DNA from: UKL13-2 sp038321965
GTDB taxonomy: Bacteria > Pseudomonadota > Gammaproteobacteria > Burkholderiales > Usitatibacteraceae
NCBI GenBank assembly: GCA_038321965.1
Contig: JBBQFL010000012.1
Location: forward strand, 1-64,000
Length of the DNA stretch: 64,000 nt
Direction of reading: 5' to 3'
How positions within the stretch are numbered: position 1 is the first letter of the stretch; each line of letters begins with the position of its first letter. Below the pieces are notes generated by a model. It was not told where the DNA came from and did not search any database. It worked only from the letters and a program-made list of their open reading frames with translations. A program made the position numbers and the translations under genes. This document shows, one piece after another, positions 51,727 through 60,322 of this stretch.

Positions 51727-53877
51727 ATGAAAAAATTATTGCTCATCCTTTCGGTACTCATGTCCACTTCTATCATTGCGCAAACCCCATCAGCGCCGCC
51801 AACCCGGAAGGGCGATCAGGTCGACGTCTATCACGGCACCCGCGTCGCTGATCCGTATCGTTGGCTGGAAGACGACAACAGCGAAGAAACCAAAGCTTGG
51901 GTGAAGGCGCAGAACGCGGTGACGGATAAATTTCTCGCCTCGCTGCCGCAGCGCGCACCGGTAAAGAAACTCTACAAGGAGTTATTTAATTTTGAGAAAT
52001 TCGGCATCCCTTTCAAGGAGGGCGGCCGCTATTTCTACACGCGCAATGATGGCCTGCAACAGCAGTCTGTTCTGTACGCCGCCAGGTCGCTAACTGATCT
52101 ACCGATCGTCGCGCTCGACCCTAACAAACTGTCGGCGGATGGCACGGTTGCAACCACTGGCACCGTCGTCAGCCGCGACGGTAGGTATCTCGCCTATGGC
52201 ATTGCCAGCGGCGGCTCCGACTGGCAGGAGTGGAAAGTGCGTGACCTCGCCAACAGCACAGACTTTCCTGAGGTAATCAAATGGGTGAAATTTTCTACTG
52301 CGGAATGGACGTCGGACGGCAAAGGATTTTTCTATTCGCGTTACGACGCGCCCAAAGAAGGTGCGGCGTTGACTGGCAGTAATTACTTTCAGAAGCTTTA
52401 CTACCATCGCCTGGGGACCGCTCAGTCAAGCGATACGCTGGTGTATGAAAACAAAGACAAGAAAGAGTGGGGCTTTGGTGCGACGGTATCGGATGACGGA
52501 CGCAAATTGCTGATATTTGTCTGGCAAGGCTCTGGCCGAAAGAACGGACTGCTTTGGATGCCGCTGAAAGACGGCGCCTATATTGCGTCTGACTCTGCAC
52601 CGTCGCCGATTACGCTCGAGTTTGACGCCGAGTTCACGCCCATTGGCAGCAGCGGTAATACGCTGTGGGTGAAGACCGATCTGGATGCCCCCAAAGGCCG
52701 CATTATCGCCATTGATCTGGGTAATCCCGGTAGAGCCAACTGGAAAACCGTCGTGGCGGCGCGAAACGAGACGCTGACTGCCGCCAGTGCGGTAGGCGGG
52801 CACTTGTTTGCGCAATACCTGAAGGACGCTGCTGCGGAAGTGCGCGAGCACGCCGCCGATGGCAGTTTCATTCGCGCCGTGCAGCTCCCAGGTGTTGGTA
52901 CGGCGAGTGGCTTTGGTGGCCGCTTTGATCAAACCGAAACCTTCTTCAGCTTTACCAGCCTGACGACGCCAGGTGAAATCTACCAATACGATATTAAGAC
53001 CGGCAAGGCCACGTTATTCAAGCGACCGACGACTGCTTTCAAATCCGACAATTTCGTGACGCACCAGGCATTCGTGATGAGCAAGGACGGCACCAACGTG
53101 CCGATCTTTATTGCACACCGAAAAGACTTGAAGCTCGATGGCAGCAACCCAACAATCCTCTACGGCTATGGCGGATTCAATGTCAGCGAGACGCCCACCT
53201 ATCGTGTCACCGCAGCGGTCTGGATGCAGATGGGCGGCGTATATGTCACCACCTGTCTGCGCGGTGGCGGTGAATACGGTGCGGCGTGGCATGACGCCGG
53301 TACCAAGCTCAAGAAGCAAAATGTGTTCGATGATTTCATCGCAAGCGCCGAATGGCTGATTGCCAATAAATACACTTCGCCCGCGAAGCTTGCGATCAAT
53401 GGTGGCTCGAACGGTGGTCTACTTGTCGGCGCCGTATTGAACCAGCGGCCCGAATTGTTTGGTGCCGCCGTGCCACAGGTCGGCGTGATGGATATGTTGC
53501 GCTTTCACAAGTTCACCATTGGCTGGGCGTGGGTGTCGGACTACGGCTCTTCCGAAAACGCCGATGAATTCAAGGCCCTTTATGCCTACTCGCCATTGCA
53601 TAACGTGAAGCGCGGCAAGCCCTATCCGCCAACGATGGTCATGACCGCCGATCACGATGATCGCGTGGTACCCGCGCACAGCTTCAAGTACGTGGCTGAG
53701 ATGCAGGAAGCCGCATCCGCCACCACTCTGGCGCGCGCCGGTGCCACTGGTCCGATACTGGCGCGGATCGAAACCCAGGCCGGTCACGGTGCCGGTACGC
53801 CGACATCGAAAACCATCGATGAGCGCGGCGACTTGTTGGCCTTTGTCGCCCATGCGCTCAAACTTGACGTGAAGTAA
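51727..53877 (+). CDS. Exported prolyl oligopeptidase (S9A)
   Basis: A 716-residue peptidase. A short signal peptide ends near residue 19 (TSIIAQT). The beta-propeller domain (about 70-440) follows DPYRWLEDDNSEETKAWV. The catalytic domain has YGYGGFNVSETP, LRGGGEYGAAWHDAG, the nucleophile serine in NGGSNGGLLVGAVLNQRP, the aspartate in MTADHDDRVVPAHS and the histidine in AGHGAG near the end. It cuts after proline in short peptides in the periplasm. Single gene downstream of rmuC (29-base gap). Confidence 0.92.
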   Translation: MKKLLLILSVLMSTSIIAQTPSAPPTRKGDQVDVYHGTRVADPYRWLEDDNSEETKAWVKAQNAVTDKFLASLPQRAPVKKLYKELFNFEKFGIPFKEGGRYFYTRNDGLQQQSVLYAARSLTDLPIVALDPNKLSADGTVATTGTVVSRDGRYLAYGIASGGSDWQEWKVRDLANSTDFPEVIKWVKFSTAEWTSDGKGFFYSRYDAPKEGAALTGSNYFQKLYYHRLGTAQSSDTLVYENKDKKEWGFGATVSDDGRKLLIFVWQGSGRKNGLLWMPLKDGAYIASDSAPSPITLEFDAEFTPIGSSGNTLWVKTDLDAPKGRIIAIDLGNPGRANWKTVVAARNETLTAASAVGGHLFAQYLKDAAAEVREHAADGSFIRAVQLPGVGTASGFGGRFDQTETFFSFTSLTTPGEIYQYDIKTGKATLFKRPTTAFKSDNFVTHQAFVMSKDGTNVPIFIAHRKDLKLDGSNPTILYGYGGFNVSETPTYRVTAAVWMQMGGVYVTTCLRGGGEYGAAWHDAGTKLKKQNVFDDFIASAEWLIANKYTSPAKLAINGGSNGGLLVGAVLNQRPELFGAAVPQVGVMDMLRFHKFTIGWAWVSDYGSSENADEFKALYAYSPLHNVKRGKPYPPTMVMTADHDDRVVPAHSFKYVAEMQEAASATTLARAGATGPILARIETQAGHGAGTPTSKTIDERGDLLAFVAHALKLDVK

Positions 53878-53937
53878 AAGTGCTTCGTACTCACGCCGCT
53901 GGCTGTGCCGAGATTCATTTTCTGCTAGGCTGGTGAT

Positions 53938-54456
53938 ATGAAAATTATCGGTATCGCAGGCTACTCCGGCAGCGGCAAAACAACCTTGATCGAGAAAGTG
54001 ATTCCACTGCTCGTGAAAGCGGGATTGCGGGTGTCGCTAATCAAGCATGCGCACCACGAATTCGACCTGGATCATCCGGGCAAGGATTCACATCGCCACC
54101 GCATGGCGGGCGCCAGCGAAGTGCTGATCACGTCGAGCAATCGGTGGGCTTTGATGCACGAACTTCGAGGCGCTGCGGAGCCAACACTGGATGAACAGTT
54201 GAAGCATCTCGCGCCATGCGACCTGGTGATCGTGGAAGGCTGGAAGCATCACGCCATACCCAAGATCGAAGTGCATCGCAAGCTTTCCGAAAAGCCGCTG
54301 CTTTTTCCGGAAGACACTTCCGTGATCGCGGTTGCCAGCGACGAATCACTGGCAACTGAACTGCCACAATTTGCGCTCGACGACGCCCAGTCGGTGACAA
54401 AATTCATGATCAAATATCTGGGTCTTCGACAGGCCGCAATGCATGTCGTGAAATGA
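53938..54456 (+). CDS. mobB: Molybdopterin-guanine dinucleotide protein MobB
   Basis: A 172-residue GTP-binding protein. P-loop: IAGYSGSGKTTLIEKVI at 5-21; then KHAHHEFDLDHPGKDSHRHRMAGA, the family signature. It assists MobA in attaching GMP to molybdopterin. First of a three-gene molybdenum cofactor operon; its stop overlaps the moaD start by 4 bases (ATGA). moaA, moaC and mobA are not in the window. Confidence 0.92.
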   Translation: MKIIGIAGYSGSGKTTLIEKVIPLLVKAGLRVSLIKHAHHEFDLDHPGKDSHRHRMAGASEVLITSSNRWALMHELRGAAEPTLDEQLKHLAPCDLVIVEGWKHHAIPKIEVHRKLSEKPLLFPEDTSVIAVASDESLATELPQFALDDAQSVTKFMIKYLGLRQAAMHVVK

Positions 54457-54707
54457 TGCTGAACGTCCTGTATTTTGCGAGTTTGCGCGAAGCCCTGGGT
54501 ACCGCAAGTGAATCTATCCCGATGCCGTTGCCCGCGAGTGTGAGCGCGCTCATTTCCCTGCTTCGCGCGCGCGGTGGCGCCTGGTCTGAGGCGCTCGGAT
54601 CAGACAAACGGTGGCGCGTTGCGGTGAATCAGGAATTGGCGTCCATGGATACGGCGCTAAACGCCGGCGATGAAGTCGCCGTATTTCCGCCCGTAACCGG
54701 CGGTTGA
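54453..54707 (+). CDS. moaD: Molybdopterin synthase small subunit MoaD
   Basis: An 84-residue ubiquitin-like protein. It opens with MLNVLYFASLREALG and ends in the required diglycine (FPPVTGG), which carries the thiocarboxylate sulfur. It partners MoaE to form the dithiolene of molybdopterin. It overlaps both neighbours' reading frames or nearly so, showing tight coupling. Confidence 0.93.
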   Translation: MMLNVLYFASLREALGTASESIPMPLPASVSALISLLRARGGAWSEALGSDKRWRVAVNQELASMDTALNAGDEVAVFPPVTGG

Positions 54708-54721
54708 CTAAGTTTCTCTCG

Positions 54722-55192
54722 ATGCCAACTATACGTGTGCAGACTGAAGACTTCGATTTGGGCGCAGAAATGACTGCGCTACGAGCCGGCAACGCCAAAA
54801 TCGGCGGCATCGCCGCGTTCGTCGGTTTGGTTCGCGATGTCAACAATGGGACCGGCGTCAGGACACTCACATTGGAGCACTACCCGGCCATGACGCAAAA
54901 AGCACTGGCCGACATTGTCGATCAGGCAACTGCTCGCTGGGAAGTGATCGACGCGACCGTCATTCATCGCGTCGGCCAATTGAAGCCCGCCGATCAGATC
55001 GTGCTCGTCATCGTCGCCAGCGGACACCGGGGTGACGCGTTTCAGGCCTGTGAATTCATCATGGACTTTCTGAAGACCCGTGCACCCTTTTGGAAGAAGG
55101 AGTCCACGGCTGATGGTGATTGCTGGGTGGCGGCCCGCGAGAGCGACGATGCAGCCGCGTCGCGCTGGCAGACGGAACTTGGGAGGCATTGA
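54722..55192 (+). CDS. moaE: Molybdopterin synthase large subunit MoaE
   Basis: A 156-residue catalytic subunit. Motifs: GGIAAFVGLVRDVNNG, LTLEHYPAMTQKAL, IHRVGQLKPADQIVLVIVASGHRGDAFQACEFIMDFLKTRAPFWKKE with the catalytic lysines near the end. I use the ATG at 54722 because MPTIRVQTEDFDLG aligns with the family start. A TTG at 54704 that overlaps the moaD stop is an alternative. It converts precursor Z to molybdopterin with MoaD. Confidence 0.92.
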   Translation: MPTIRVQTEDFDLGAEMTALRAGNAKIGGIAAFVGLVRDVNNGTGVRTLTLEHYPAMTQKALADIVDQATARWEVIDATVIHRVGQLKPADQIVLVIVASGHRGDAFQACEFIMDFLKTRAPFWKKESTADGDCWVAARESDDAAASRWQTELGRH

Positions 55193-55194
55193 GG

Positions 55195-55563
55195 ATGGCG
55201 CAGAAAAACGTACTCGGCGGTGAATTAGACTCTTGTTGCACCTCTCCCATGACTGGTTATTTTCGGGACGGCCATTGCCATACCGATGAAAGTGACCAAG
55301 GATCGCATACCGTTTGCGTACGCGTGACTGAAGAATTTCTGACTTTCAGCAAACGGTCCGGCAATGACCTTTCCACGCCGCATCCCGAATTCGGCTTTCC
55401 GGGGCTGAAGGCAGGCGACAAATGGTGCCTTTGCGTTTCGCGATGGGAGGACGCCTTTTTGGCCGGCGTTGCGCCGCGCGTAGTACTCACCGCCACACAC
55501 GAACGTGCGCTCGAAGTGGTTGAGCTTGAGGAGCTTAAGGCGTACGCGCTGGATTTGAACTAG
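55195..55563 (+). CDS. DUF2237 family protein
   Basis: A 122-residue cytoplasmic protein of the DUF2237 family: KNVLGGELDSCCTSPMTGYFRDGHC, GSHTVCVRVTEEFLTFSK, LSTPHPEFGFPGLKAGDKWCLC, THERALEVV. Conserved cysteines (paired CC and others) suggest metal or redox chemistry, but no function is established. GGGAGG lies about 8 bases upstream of the ATG, and the gene starts 2 bases after the moaE stop, so it belongs to the same transcript. Confidence 0.88.
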   Translation: MAQKNVLGGELDSCCTSPMTGYFRDGHCHTDESDQGSHTVCVRVTEEFLTFSKRSGNDLSTPHPEFGFPGLKAGDKWCLCVSRWEDAFLAGVAPRVVLTATHERALEVVELEELKAYALDLN

Positions 55564-55664
55564 GCTGGATCGCACCGGCTTCGCCGCTGGATTTTGCTAC
55601 CACCGAGGACGAGCTATTCAAATTTGTCTCTCCATCGGCGACCAATGAAGCCGACAATTTTTTA

Positions 55665-55694
55665 TTCACAAACATCCCAAAGGCAGGTTAGACT
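55665..55694 (+). promoter_or_regulatory. Possible sigma70 promoter for the DUF5684 gene
   Basis: TTCACA at 55665-55670 and TAGACT at 55689-55694, with 18 bases between; the start codon is 36 bases further on, preceded by AAGGGGAG. The -10 match is only moderate. Confidence 0.38.
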
Positions 55695-55730
55695 CAAAGC
55701 TCGGATGGTTAACCAAGGGGAGTTTTAAAT

Positions 55731-56108
55731 ATGAGTGACGCTGACGTCGGAGCTGCTGCGGGCATGGGAATGGTGGGCTTCATAATCTGGCTCGCCATCA
55801 TGGCGTTTTTTGTATACGTCGGATGGAAGATATTTGTGAAAGCAGGTCAACCGGGTTGGGCAGCAATTGTGCCGATTTACAACATTATTGTGCTGTTGAA
55901 AATCGTCGGTAAACCATGGTGGTGGGTTCTTGGCATGTTGATCCCGTTTCTCAACTTCGTTGTGCTGATTCTAATTTCGGTGAATCTAGCGAAAGTGTTT
56001 GGTAAAGGCACTGGATTCGCCATCGGTTTGATTTTGCTCGGATTTATCTTTTATCCGATTCTGGCATTTGGCGATGCAACATATACGGCGCCACCAGAGC
56101 CTGCCTAA
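55731..56108 (+). CDS. DUF5684 small membrane protein
   Basis: A 125-residue inner-membrane protein with three or four membrane segments (about 13-35, 45-62, 65-85 and 95-117). VGWKIFVKAGQPGWAAIVPIYNIIVLLKI, PWWWVLGMLIP and NLAKVFGKGTGFAIGLILLGFIFYPILAFG match DUF5684. No function is established. A good ribosome site (AAGGGGAG) precedes it, and a strong terminator follows, so it is monocistronic. Confidence 0.82.
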   Translation: MSDADVGAAAGMGMVGFIIWLAIMAFFVYVGWKIFVKAGQPGWAAIVPIYNIIVLLKIVGKPWWWVLGMLIPFLNFVVLILISVNLAKVFGKGTGFAIGLILLGFIFYPILAFGDATYTAPPEPA

Positions 56109-56185
56109 GTTTGCAGGATCACCAAGAATTTTCTGGCAATTATTGCAAGTAGCGTTCGTAAGCCGCTGATGATGGCGGCGCAATG

Positions 56186-56215
56186 AAAAAAGCCGACGCA
56201 CTGCGTCGGCTTTTT
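56186..56215. terminator. Bidirectional intrinsic terminator
   Basis: AAAAAGCCGACGCA pairs with TGCGTCGGCTTTTT (14 bp) with a minimal loop. It lies between the convergent DUF5684 and DUF3455 genes. Confidence 0.92.
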
Positions 56216-56252
56216 CTTGGCTACCGTCGAATCGACCGGCATTCAAGTGAGC

Positions 56253-56768
56253 TTAGCCCTTCTTGAAGAACACGTAGTCTGCGGTGTAGCCAACGGTGGA
56301 CTTGGTGCCGACATTGGTTGCCGCACATGCAGGTGTAGCAGGAGCAACACCACCAACTGTTTTGAGGCGCTGGATGTAGGTCACATCAGCCATGGCACCT
56401 TTGCCGGTCGTTGGTGCGGCTTGAACCAATTGCAGCGGGATTGCGCCAGCAGCACCTGGGGAGACGGCCAATTGCTTGCCGGTCACTTTGGAGCCATCGG
56501 TTGCTTCCCATGTTGGGCCGGCGTAATACTTGCCCGCTTCTTTCTTGTTGGCGTCGAATAATTTCGCATCAGGACCGGCAAAGGTCCAGGCAAATGTGCC
56601 TGGCTTGTCGGCAACTGCTTTGCATTCGTACGACAACATGCCGGTGGCCGAAAGCGTCAATGCGGCTTTGTTGCCAGCCGGTGGGGTAATTTCTGCAGGG
56701 GTTTGCGCAAATGCAGATACGGCGGCTAAAGACGCGATCAGCGGGAGAACCTTGAAGCTTGTTTTCAT
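56253..56768 (-). CDS. DUF3455 exported protein
   Basis: A 171-residue exported protein; the signal peptide ends near residue 22 (AVSAFAQT). Features: TLSATGMLSYECKAVADKPGTFAWTFAGPDAKLFD, GKYYAGPTWEATDGSKVTG and a C-terminal TADYVFFKKG. These match the DUF3455 family, found in bacteria and fungi as secreted proteins of unknown role. Two cysteine pairs could form disulfides. Monocistronic. Confidence 0.83.
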   Translation of the reverse strand: MKTSFKVLPLIASLAAVSAFAQTPAEITPPAGNKAALTLSATGMLSYECKAVADKPGTFAWTFAGPDAKLFDANKKEAGKYYAGPTWEATDGSKVTGKQLAVSPGAAGAIPLQLVQAAPTTGKGAMADVTYIQRLKTVGGVAPATPACAATNVGTKSTVGYTADYVFFKKG

Positions 56769-56936
56769 GAGTAATACTCCTGATTGTTGTGTCGGGACTA
56801 CGTGAGTGAGGAACGGCAGATGTGACGAAATGTTGCTACGGCTAAACGGCGATTATGAATGAAAAGTTGACGATGCGAAAGCTGACGCGAAACTGACGCG
56901 TCTCAAATAATCATTATTGCGGCTAGCTTGGCAACG

Positions 56937-56998
56937 TAGAGCGCCATTCTACGGGCATTTCGGCATGAAAATGTCTGAAACACCCCGTCAATGCTTGA
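56937..56998. repeat. Dispersed palindromic repeat, copy 9
   Basis: CTACGGGCATTTCGGCATGA then AAATGTCTGAAACACC and CCGTCAATGCTTGACC. It abuts the stop codon of the threonine aldolase gene (57000). Confidence 0.7.
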
Positions 56999-56999
56999 C

Positions 57000-58052
57000 C
57001 TACGCCGTTTTTGCAAAGAATGCCGACACGATTTCCAACGCGCGGTCGATATCAGCGCGTGAAACATCAAGATGCGTGACCCAGCGCTGTTTGCCGTAGG
57101 CGCTGGATACCGAAACGCCATTGGCTTTCAGGTGCGCATTAAAGCCTGCGAATAGCGGTGCGGGAGCCTCGGCCCAGAGAATATTGGTCTGCGGGGTGTC
57201 GATCTTCAATCGGCCGTGCGAAGCGCTCACCAGACCACTTGCCAGCAATGCGGCGTTGGCGTGATCGTCCTTGAGGCGATCGATGTGATGGTCGAGCGCA
57301 TAGATGCCGGCTGCCGCAATCACACCGGCCTGGCGCATGCCGCCGCCAAGCATTTTCCGCATGCGTCTGGCTTTGGCTATTAGCGGCTTGTTTCCCAACA
57401 ATAGCGAGCCCACAGGCGCGCCCAACCCTTTTGACAGACATACCGAAACCGTGTCGAAGTCGCGGCAGATCTGCAATGCGGAGGCTATCGGTGCAATGGC
57501 ACCTGAACCGGCGGCGAATGTGGCGGCATTGAACAGCCGCGCGCCGTCAAGATGCGTCGCGAGACCACGTGCATTGGCAAGTGCCTTTACCTTCGGCGCG
57601 TAATCGGCCGGCAAAACCTTGCCGCCCCAGGTATTCTCCAGTGCGATCAGGCGGGTGATGGCGTAGTGCGCATCGTCGGGCTTGATGGCCGCTTCGATCG
57701 CCGCCAGATCCATGGTGCCGTCGGCGCGTTGCTCCAGCGGCTGCGGCTGTATTGAGCCCAGAACGGCCATGCCACCCGCCTCCCACCGGTATGTATGCGC
57801 CATCTGGCCGACAATGACCTCATGGCCACGTTCGCAGTGGGCGAGCAGTCCGAGCAGATTGGTTTGCGTTCCGCTAATGCCGTATAAGGCAGACTCGAAT
57901 CCCAGCATCGCGGCGGCTTTTTCTTCCAGCGCGTTGACAGTAGGGTCCTCGCCATAAACATCATCGCCTACGGGAGCGTTCAGCATTGCCTGTCGCATGC
58001 CCGCCGTTGGGCGCGTCACTGTGTCACTACGAAAATCCATATCGCTATTCAC
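57000..58052 (-). CDS. ltaE: Low-specificity L-threonine aldolase
   Basis: A 350-residue PLP enzyme that cleaves L-threonine or L-allo-threonine to glycine and acetaldehyde. MDFRSDTVTRPTAGMRQAM opens the fold, GDDVYGEDPTVNALEEKAA follows, and the PLP lysine is in VSVCLSKGLGAPVGSLL near residue 205. HLDGARLFNAA supplies the PLP-ring aspartate. Length and motifs match LtaE closely. It is followed upstream on the same strand by the ArsR gene with 18 bases between. Confidence 0.92.
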   Translation of the reverse strand: MNSDMDFRSDTVTRPTAGMRQAMLNAPVGDDVYGEDPTVNALEEKAAAMLGFESALYGISGTQTNLLGLLAHCERGHEVIVGQMAHTYRWEAGGMAVLGSIQPQPLEQRADGTMDLAAIEAAIKPDDAHYAITRLIALENTWGGKVLPADYAPKVKALANARGLATHLDGARLFNAATFAAGSGAIAPIASALQICRDFDTVSVCLSKGLGAPVGSLLLGNKPLIAKARRMRKMLGGGMRQAGVIAAAGIYALDHHIDRLKDDHANAALLASGLVSASHGRLKIDTPQTNILWAEAPAPLFAGFNAHLKANGVSVSSAYGKQRWVTHLDVSRADIDRALEIVSAFFAKTA

Positions 58053-58070
58053 TCTGTTGTGCGGATTGGT

Positions 58071-58439
58071 CTATACGCCACAAAATATTTCGCGCGTCAG
58101 TCCAATCATTTGCAGAATGCGCTCATCTTCGATCCGGTAGAAGACCCGGGTCGCCTCCTTGCGCGAATTGATCATGCGGCAAGCCTTGAGGATGCCGAGG
58201 TGCTGCGAGATGTTGCTTTGCGTGGAGCCAACCGCTTCGGTAATTTCCTGCACCATCATTTCCCCCGAGGACAGGAGACACAGGATCTTGATGCGGAGCG
58301 GATGTGACATCGCCTGCATCGCGACGGCGGCCTGTTCAATGTTCTCAGCTTTACCGATAAGCGCAAAAATATCTAGCGGGACAGATTCCACCGGTAGCAG
58401 CATTGCGGTACGCTTTGCGCTGGTCGTTCTGTTCGTCAT
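58071..58439 (-). CDS. ArsR-family repressor of the BigR/SqrR/YgaV persulfide-sensing type
   Basis: A 122-residue winged-helix repressor. The recognition helix region is STQSNISQHLGILK (72-85). Two cysteines, C54 in RIKILCLLSSGE and C120 in EIFCGV, are 66 residues apart, the same spacing as C41/C107 of SqrR and C42/C108 of BigR as I recall them. In those proteins they form a polysulfide bridge on exposure to sulfide or persulfide. No metal-binding CxC motif of classical ArsR is present. It therefore probably senses reactive sulfur and controls the sulfide genes at 59.9-62.2 kb. I start at 58439 because the longer frame overlaps gcdH. Confidence 0.8.
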   Translation of the reverse strand: MTNRTTSAKRTAMLLPVESVPLDIFALIGKAENIEQAAVAMQAMSHPLRIKILCLLSSGEMMVQEITEAVGSTQSNISQHLGILKACRMINSRKEATRVFYRIEDERILQMIGLTREIFCGV

Positions 58440-58467
58440 GGGTGCTTTGTCCAGGCTTTGACGCGAA

Positions 58468-59664
58468 TCAGGAGCCAAACGCATTGAGTCCGGTTTGCGC
58501 ACGCCCGAGTATGAGCGCATGCACATCGTGCGTACCCTCGTAAGTGTTAACCGCTTCCAGATTCATCACATGACGGATCACGTGGTACTCGTCCGCAATG
58601 CCGTTGCCGCCGTGCATGTCTCGCGCCACACGGGCAATGTCCAGCGCTTTGCCGCAACTATTGCGTTTGATTAGGGAAATCATCTCTGGTGTTGCGCGGC
58701 CTTCGTCGAGCAATCGCCCAACACGCAAGGAACCCTGCAGGCCAAGCGTGATTTCGGTTTGCATGTCGGCCAGTTTTTTTTGTACCAATTGTGTCGCCGC
58801 CAACGGCTTGCCAAACATGATGCGGTCCAGCGTGTATTGCCGTGCGGCGTGCCAGCAAAATTCGGCCGCGCCCATCGCACCCCAAGAGATGCCATAGCGC
58901 GCTTTGTTGAGGCAGCCAAACGGGCCCTTCAGGCCCTTTACATTCGGCAACAGGTTTTCTTCCGGCACAAACACATCGTCCATGACAATCTCGCCCGTCA
59001 CTGACGCGCGCAGTGAAAATTTGCCCTCAATCTTCGGTGCGGACAGTCCCTTCATGCCTTTTTCAAGCACGAAGCCACGGATGGTGTCGCCGTCAGAAGT
59101 GTCTTTGGCCCAGACCACAAACACGTCGGCAATCGGCGAATTGGTGATCCACATTTTTGCGCCATGCAACTGATAGCCGCCGTCCACTTTTTTGGCGCGG
59201 GTCTCCATCGAAGACGGGTCCGAGCCCGCATTCGGTTCGGTAAGCCCGAAGCAACCGACAAGTTCACCCGTCGCCAGATTCGGCAGCCATTTTTCACGCT
59301 GCGTTTCAGTGCCATAGGCGTGAATAGGATGCATCACCAACGACGATTGCACGCTCATTGCCGAACGATAGCCCGAGTCCACGCGTTCCACTTCACGCGC
59401 GATCAGCCCATACGCAACGTGGTTAACACCCGCGCAGCCGTAGCCGTCGATGGTCGAGCCGAGAAATCCCAGCGCGCCCATCTCGTTCATGATCTCGCGA
59501 TCGAATTTTTCGTGGCGGTTCGCCATCAATACGCGCGGCAGCAGTTTCTCTTGGCAATAGGCGTGCGCGGAATCACGAATCATGCGTTCTACATCGGAGA
59601 GCTGGTCGTCGAGCAGAAAGGCGTCGTCCCATTTGAATTGGGCCTTGATGTCGTTCGGTTTCAT
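58468..59664 (-). CDS. gcdH: Glutaryl-CoA dehydrogenase
   Basis: A 398-residue acyl-CoA dehydrogenase. Features specific to glutaryl-CoA dehydrogenase are present: YRSAMSVQSSLVMHPIHAYG near residue 115 (substrate carboxylate-binding Arg/Ser) and catalytic glutamate in NTYEGTHDVHALILGRA near 370. It oxidises and decarboxylates glutaryl-CoA to crotonyl-CoA in lysine and tryptophan catabolism, in the cytoplasm with FAD. The chosen ATG (MKPNDIKAQFKWDD) matches the family. It lies between the ArsR gene and the sulfide operon, 283 bases from the latter, and is probably a separate unit. Confidence 0.9.
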   Translation of the reverse strand: MKPNDIKAQFKWDDAFLLDDQLSDVERMIRDSAHAYCQEKLLPRVLMANRHEKFDREIMNEMGALGFLGSTIDGYGCAGVNHVAYGLIAREVERVDSGYRSAMSVQSSLVMHPIHAYGTETQREKWLPNLATGELVGCFGLTEPNAGSDPSSMETRAKKVDGGYQLHGAKMWITNSPIADVFVVWAKDTSDGDTIRGFVLEKGMKGLSAPKIEGKFSLRASVTGEIVMDDVFVPEENLLPNVKGLKGPFGCLNKARYGISWGAMGAAEFCWHAARQYTLDRIMFGKPLAATQLVQKKLADMQTEITLGLQGSLRVGRLLDEGRATPEMISLIKRNSCGKALDIARVARDMHGGNGIADEYHVIRHVMNLEAVNTYEGTHDVHALILGRAQTGLNAFGS

Positions 59665-59879
59665 GTGTCTGTTTGATTGGCGGGGAAGAGTACGTATTTT
59701 ACGCTGAAGGCTGAAACCAAGTTGCTGGCACACTTGAGCTTGCCGCCATGATCTGTCAAGCCTTCTGGAAATTTCCAGGAGCATGTCGGGCGGTACACGC
59801 TTGAATGAGCAGCGTTCGCACGAACATTTCTCACTGCCACGATACTCAAGCTTCAGACGGGCAATGACCAGACCGGCAA

Positions 59880-59935
59880 AGCTGGTACGGCGTTGGGGGC
59901 ACATACTTTGGGAAAGCCCGTGGATATTGGCTTCC
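59880..59935. repeat. Dispersed palindromic repeat, copy 10 (diverged)
   Basis: AGCTGGTACGGCGTTGGGGG and GGAAAGCCCGTGGATATTGG resemble the hairpin copy at 48221 (CTGGTGCGGCGTTCTGGGC) and its inverse. The right arm is degenerate. It lies between the sulfide operon and gcdH. Confidence 0.5.
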
Positions 59936-59947
59936 GAGCGATGCCCG

Positions 59948-60322
59948 CTATTCACCCAACACAAAATAGATCGCCAGCGCGAGTGCAATCACCGTGAGCA
60001 GGGCGTTGAGAATGACGCCCATGTCGGTCCAGTAAGCTGCGGGTATTTCCTGTTCTCCCAGACTGCGAATTACCCGCCGGTACTGTATCGACGCGAGTGT
60101 CAGCATCAGCGCGCTGACCAGCAGCAGTGCCACGCCCAACCACAACGAAAAGCCGCGCTGCACATCAGATAGTGGCTGGTTGCTGACCATACGCAGGAAC
60201 AGGCCGAAGCGTTCGACGACAAAACCAAACGCCATCAGCGCAATGGCGCTACGCTGCCAGGCAAGCAGCGTGCGCTCTGCGGCAAAAAGCACGCGGGGAT
60301 CATTGAGATAGGACATCGTCAC
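59948..60322 (-). CDS. DUF202 inner-membrane protein
   Basis: A 124-residue membrane protein with three segments (about 22-42, 58-78 and 95-120). RVLFAAERTLLAWQRSAIALMAFGFVVERFG is the DUF202/YidH signature. The start is a GTG whose GTGA overlaps the stop of the preceding half-transporter gene; an ATG two codons later is an alternative. It is the last gene of a four-gene operon for sulfide or persulfide handling; a role for DUF202 there is not established. Confidence 0.84.
   Translation of the reverse strand: MTMSYLNDPRVLFAAERTLLAWQRSAIALMAFGFVVERFGLFLRMVSNQPLSDVQRGFSLWLGVALLLVSALMLTLASIQYRRVIRSLGEQEIPAAYWTDMGVILNALLTVIALALAIYFVLGE

Noticed and set aside
59665..59988. 108-codon N-terminal extension of glutaryl-CoA dehydrogenase
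   Set aside because: Family members start at the residue corresponding to the internal ATG; the extension crosses a dispersed repeat and has no domain.
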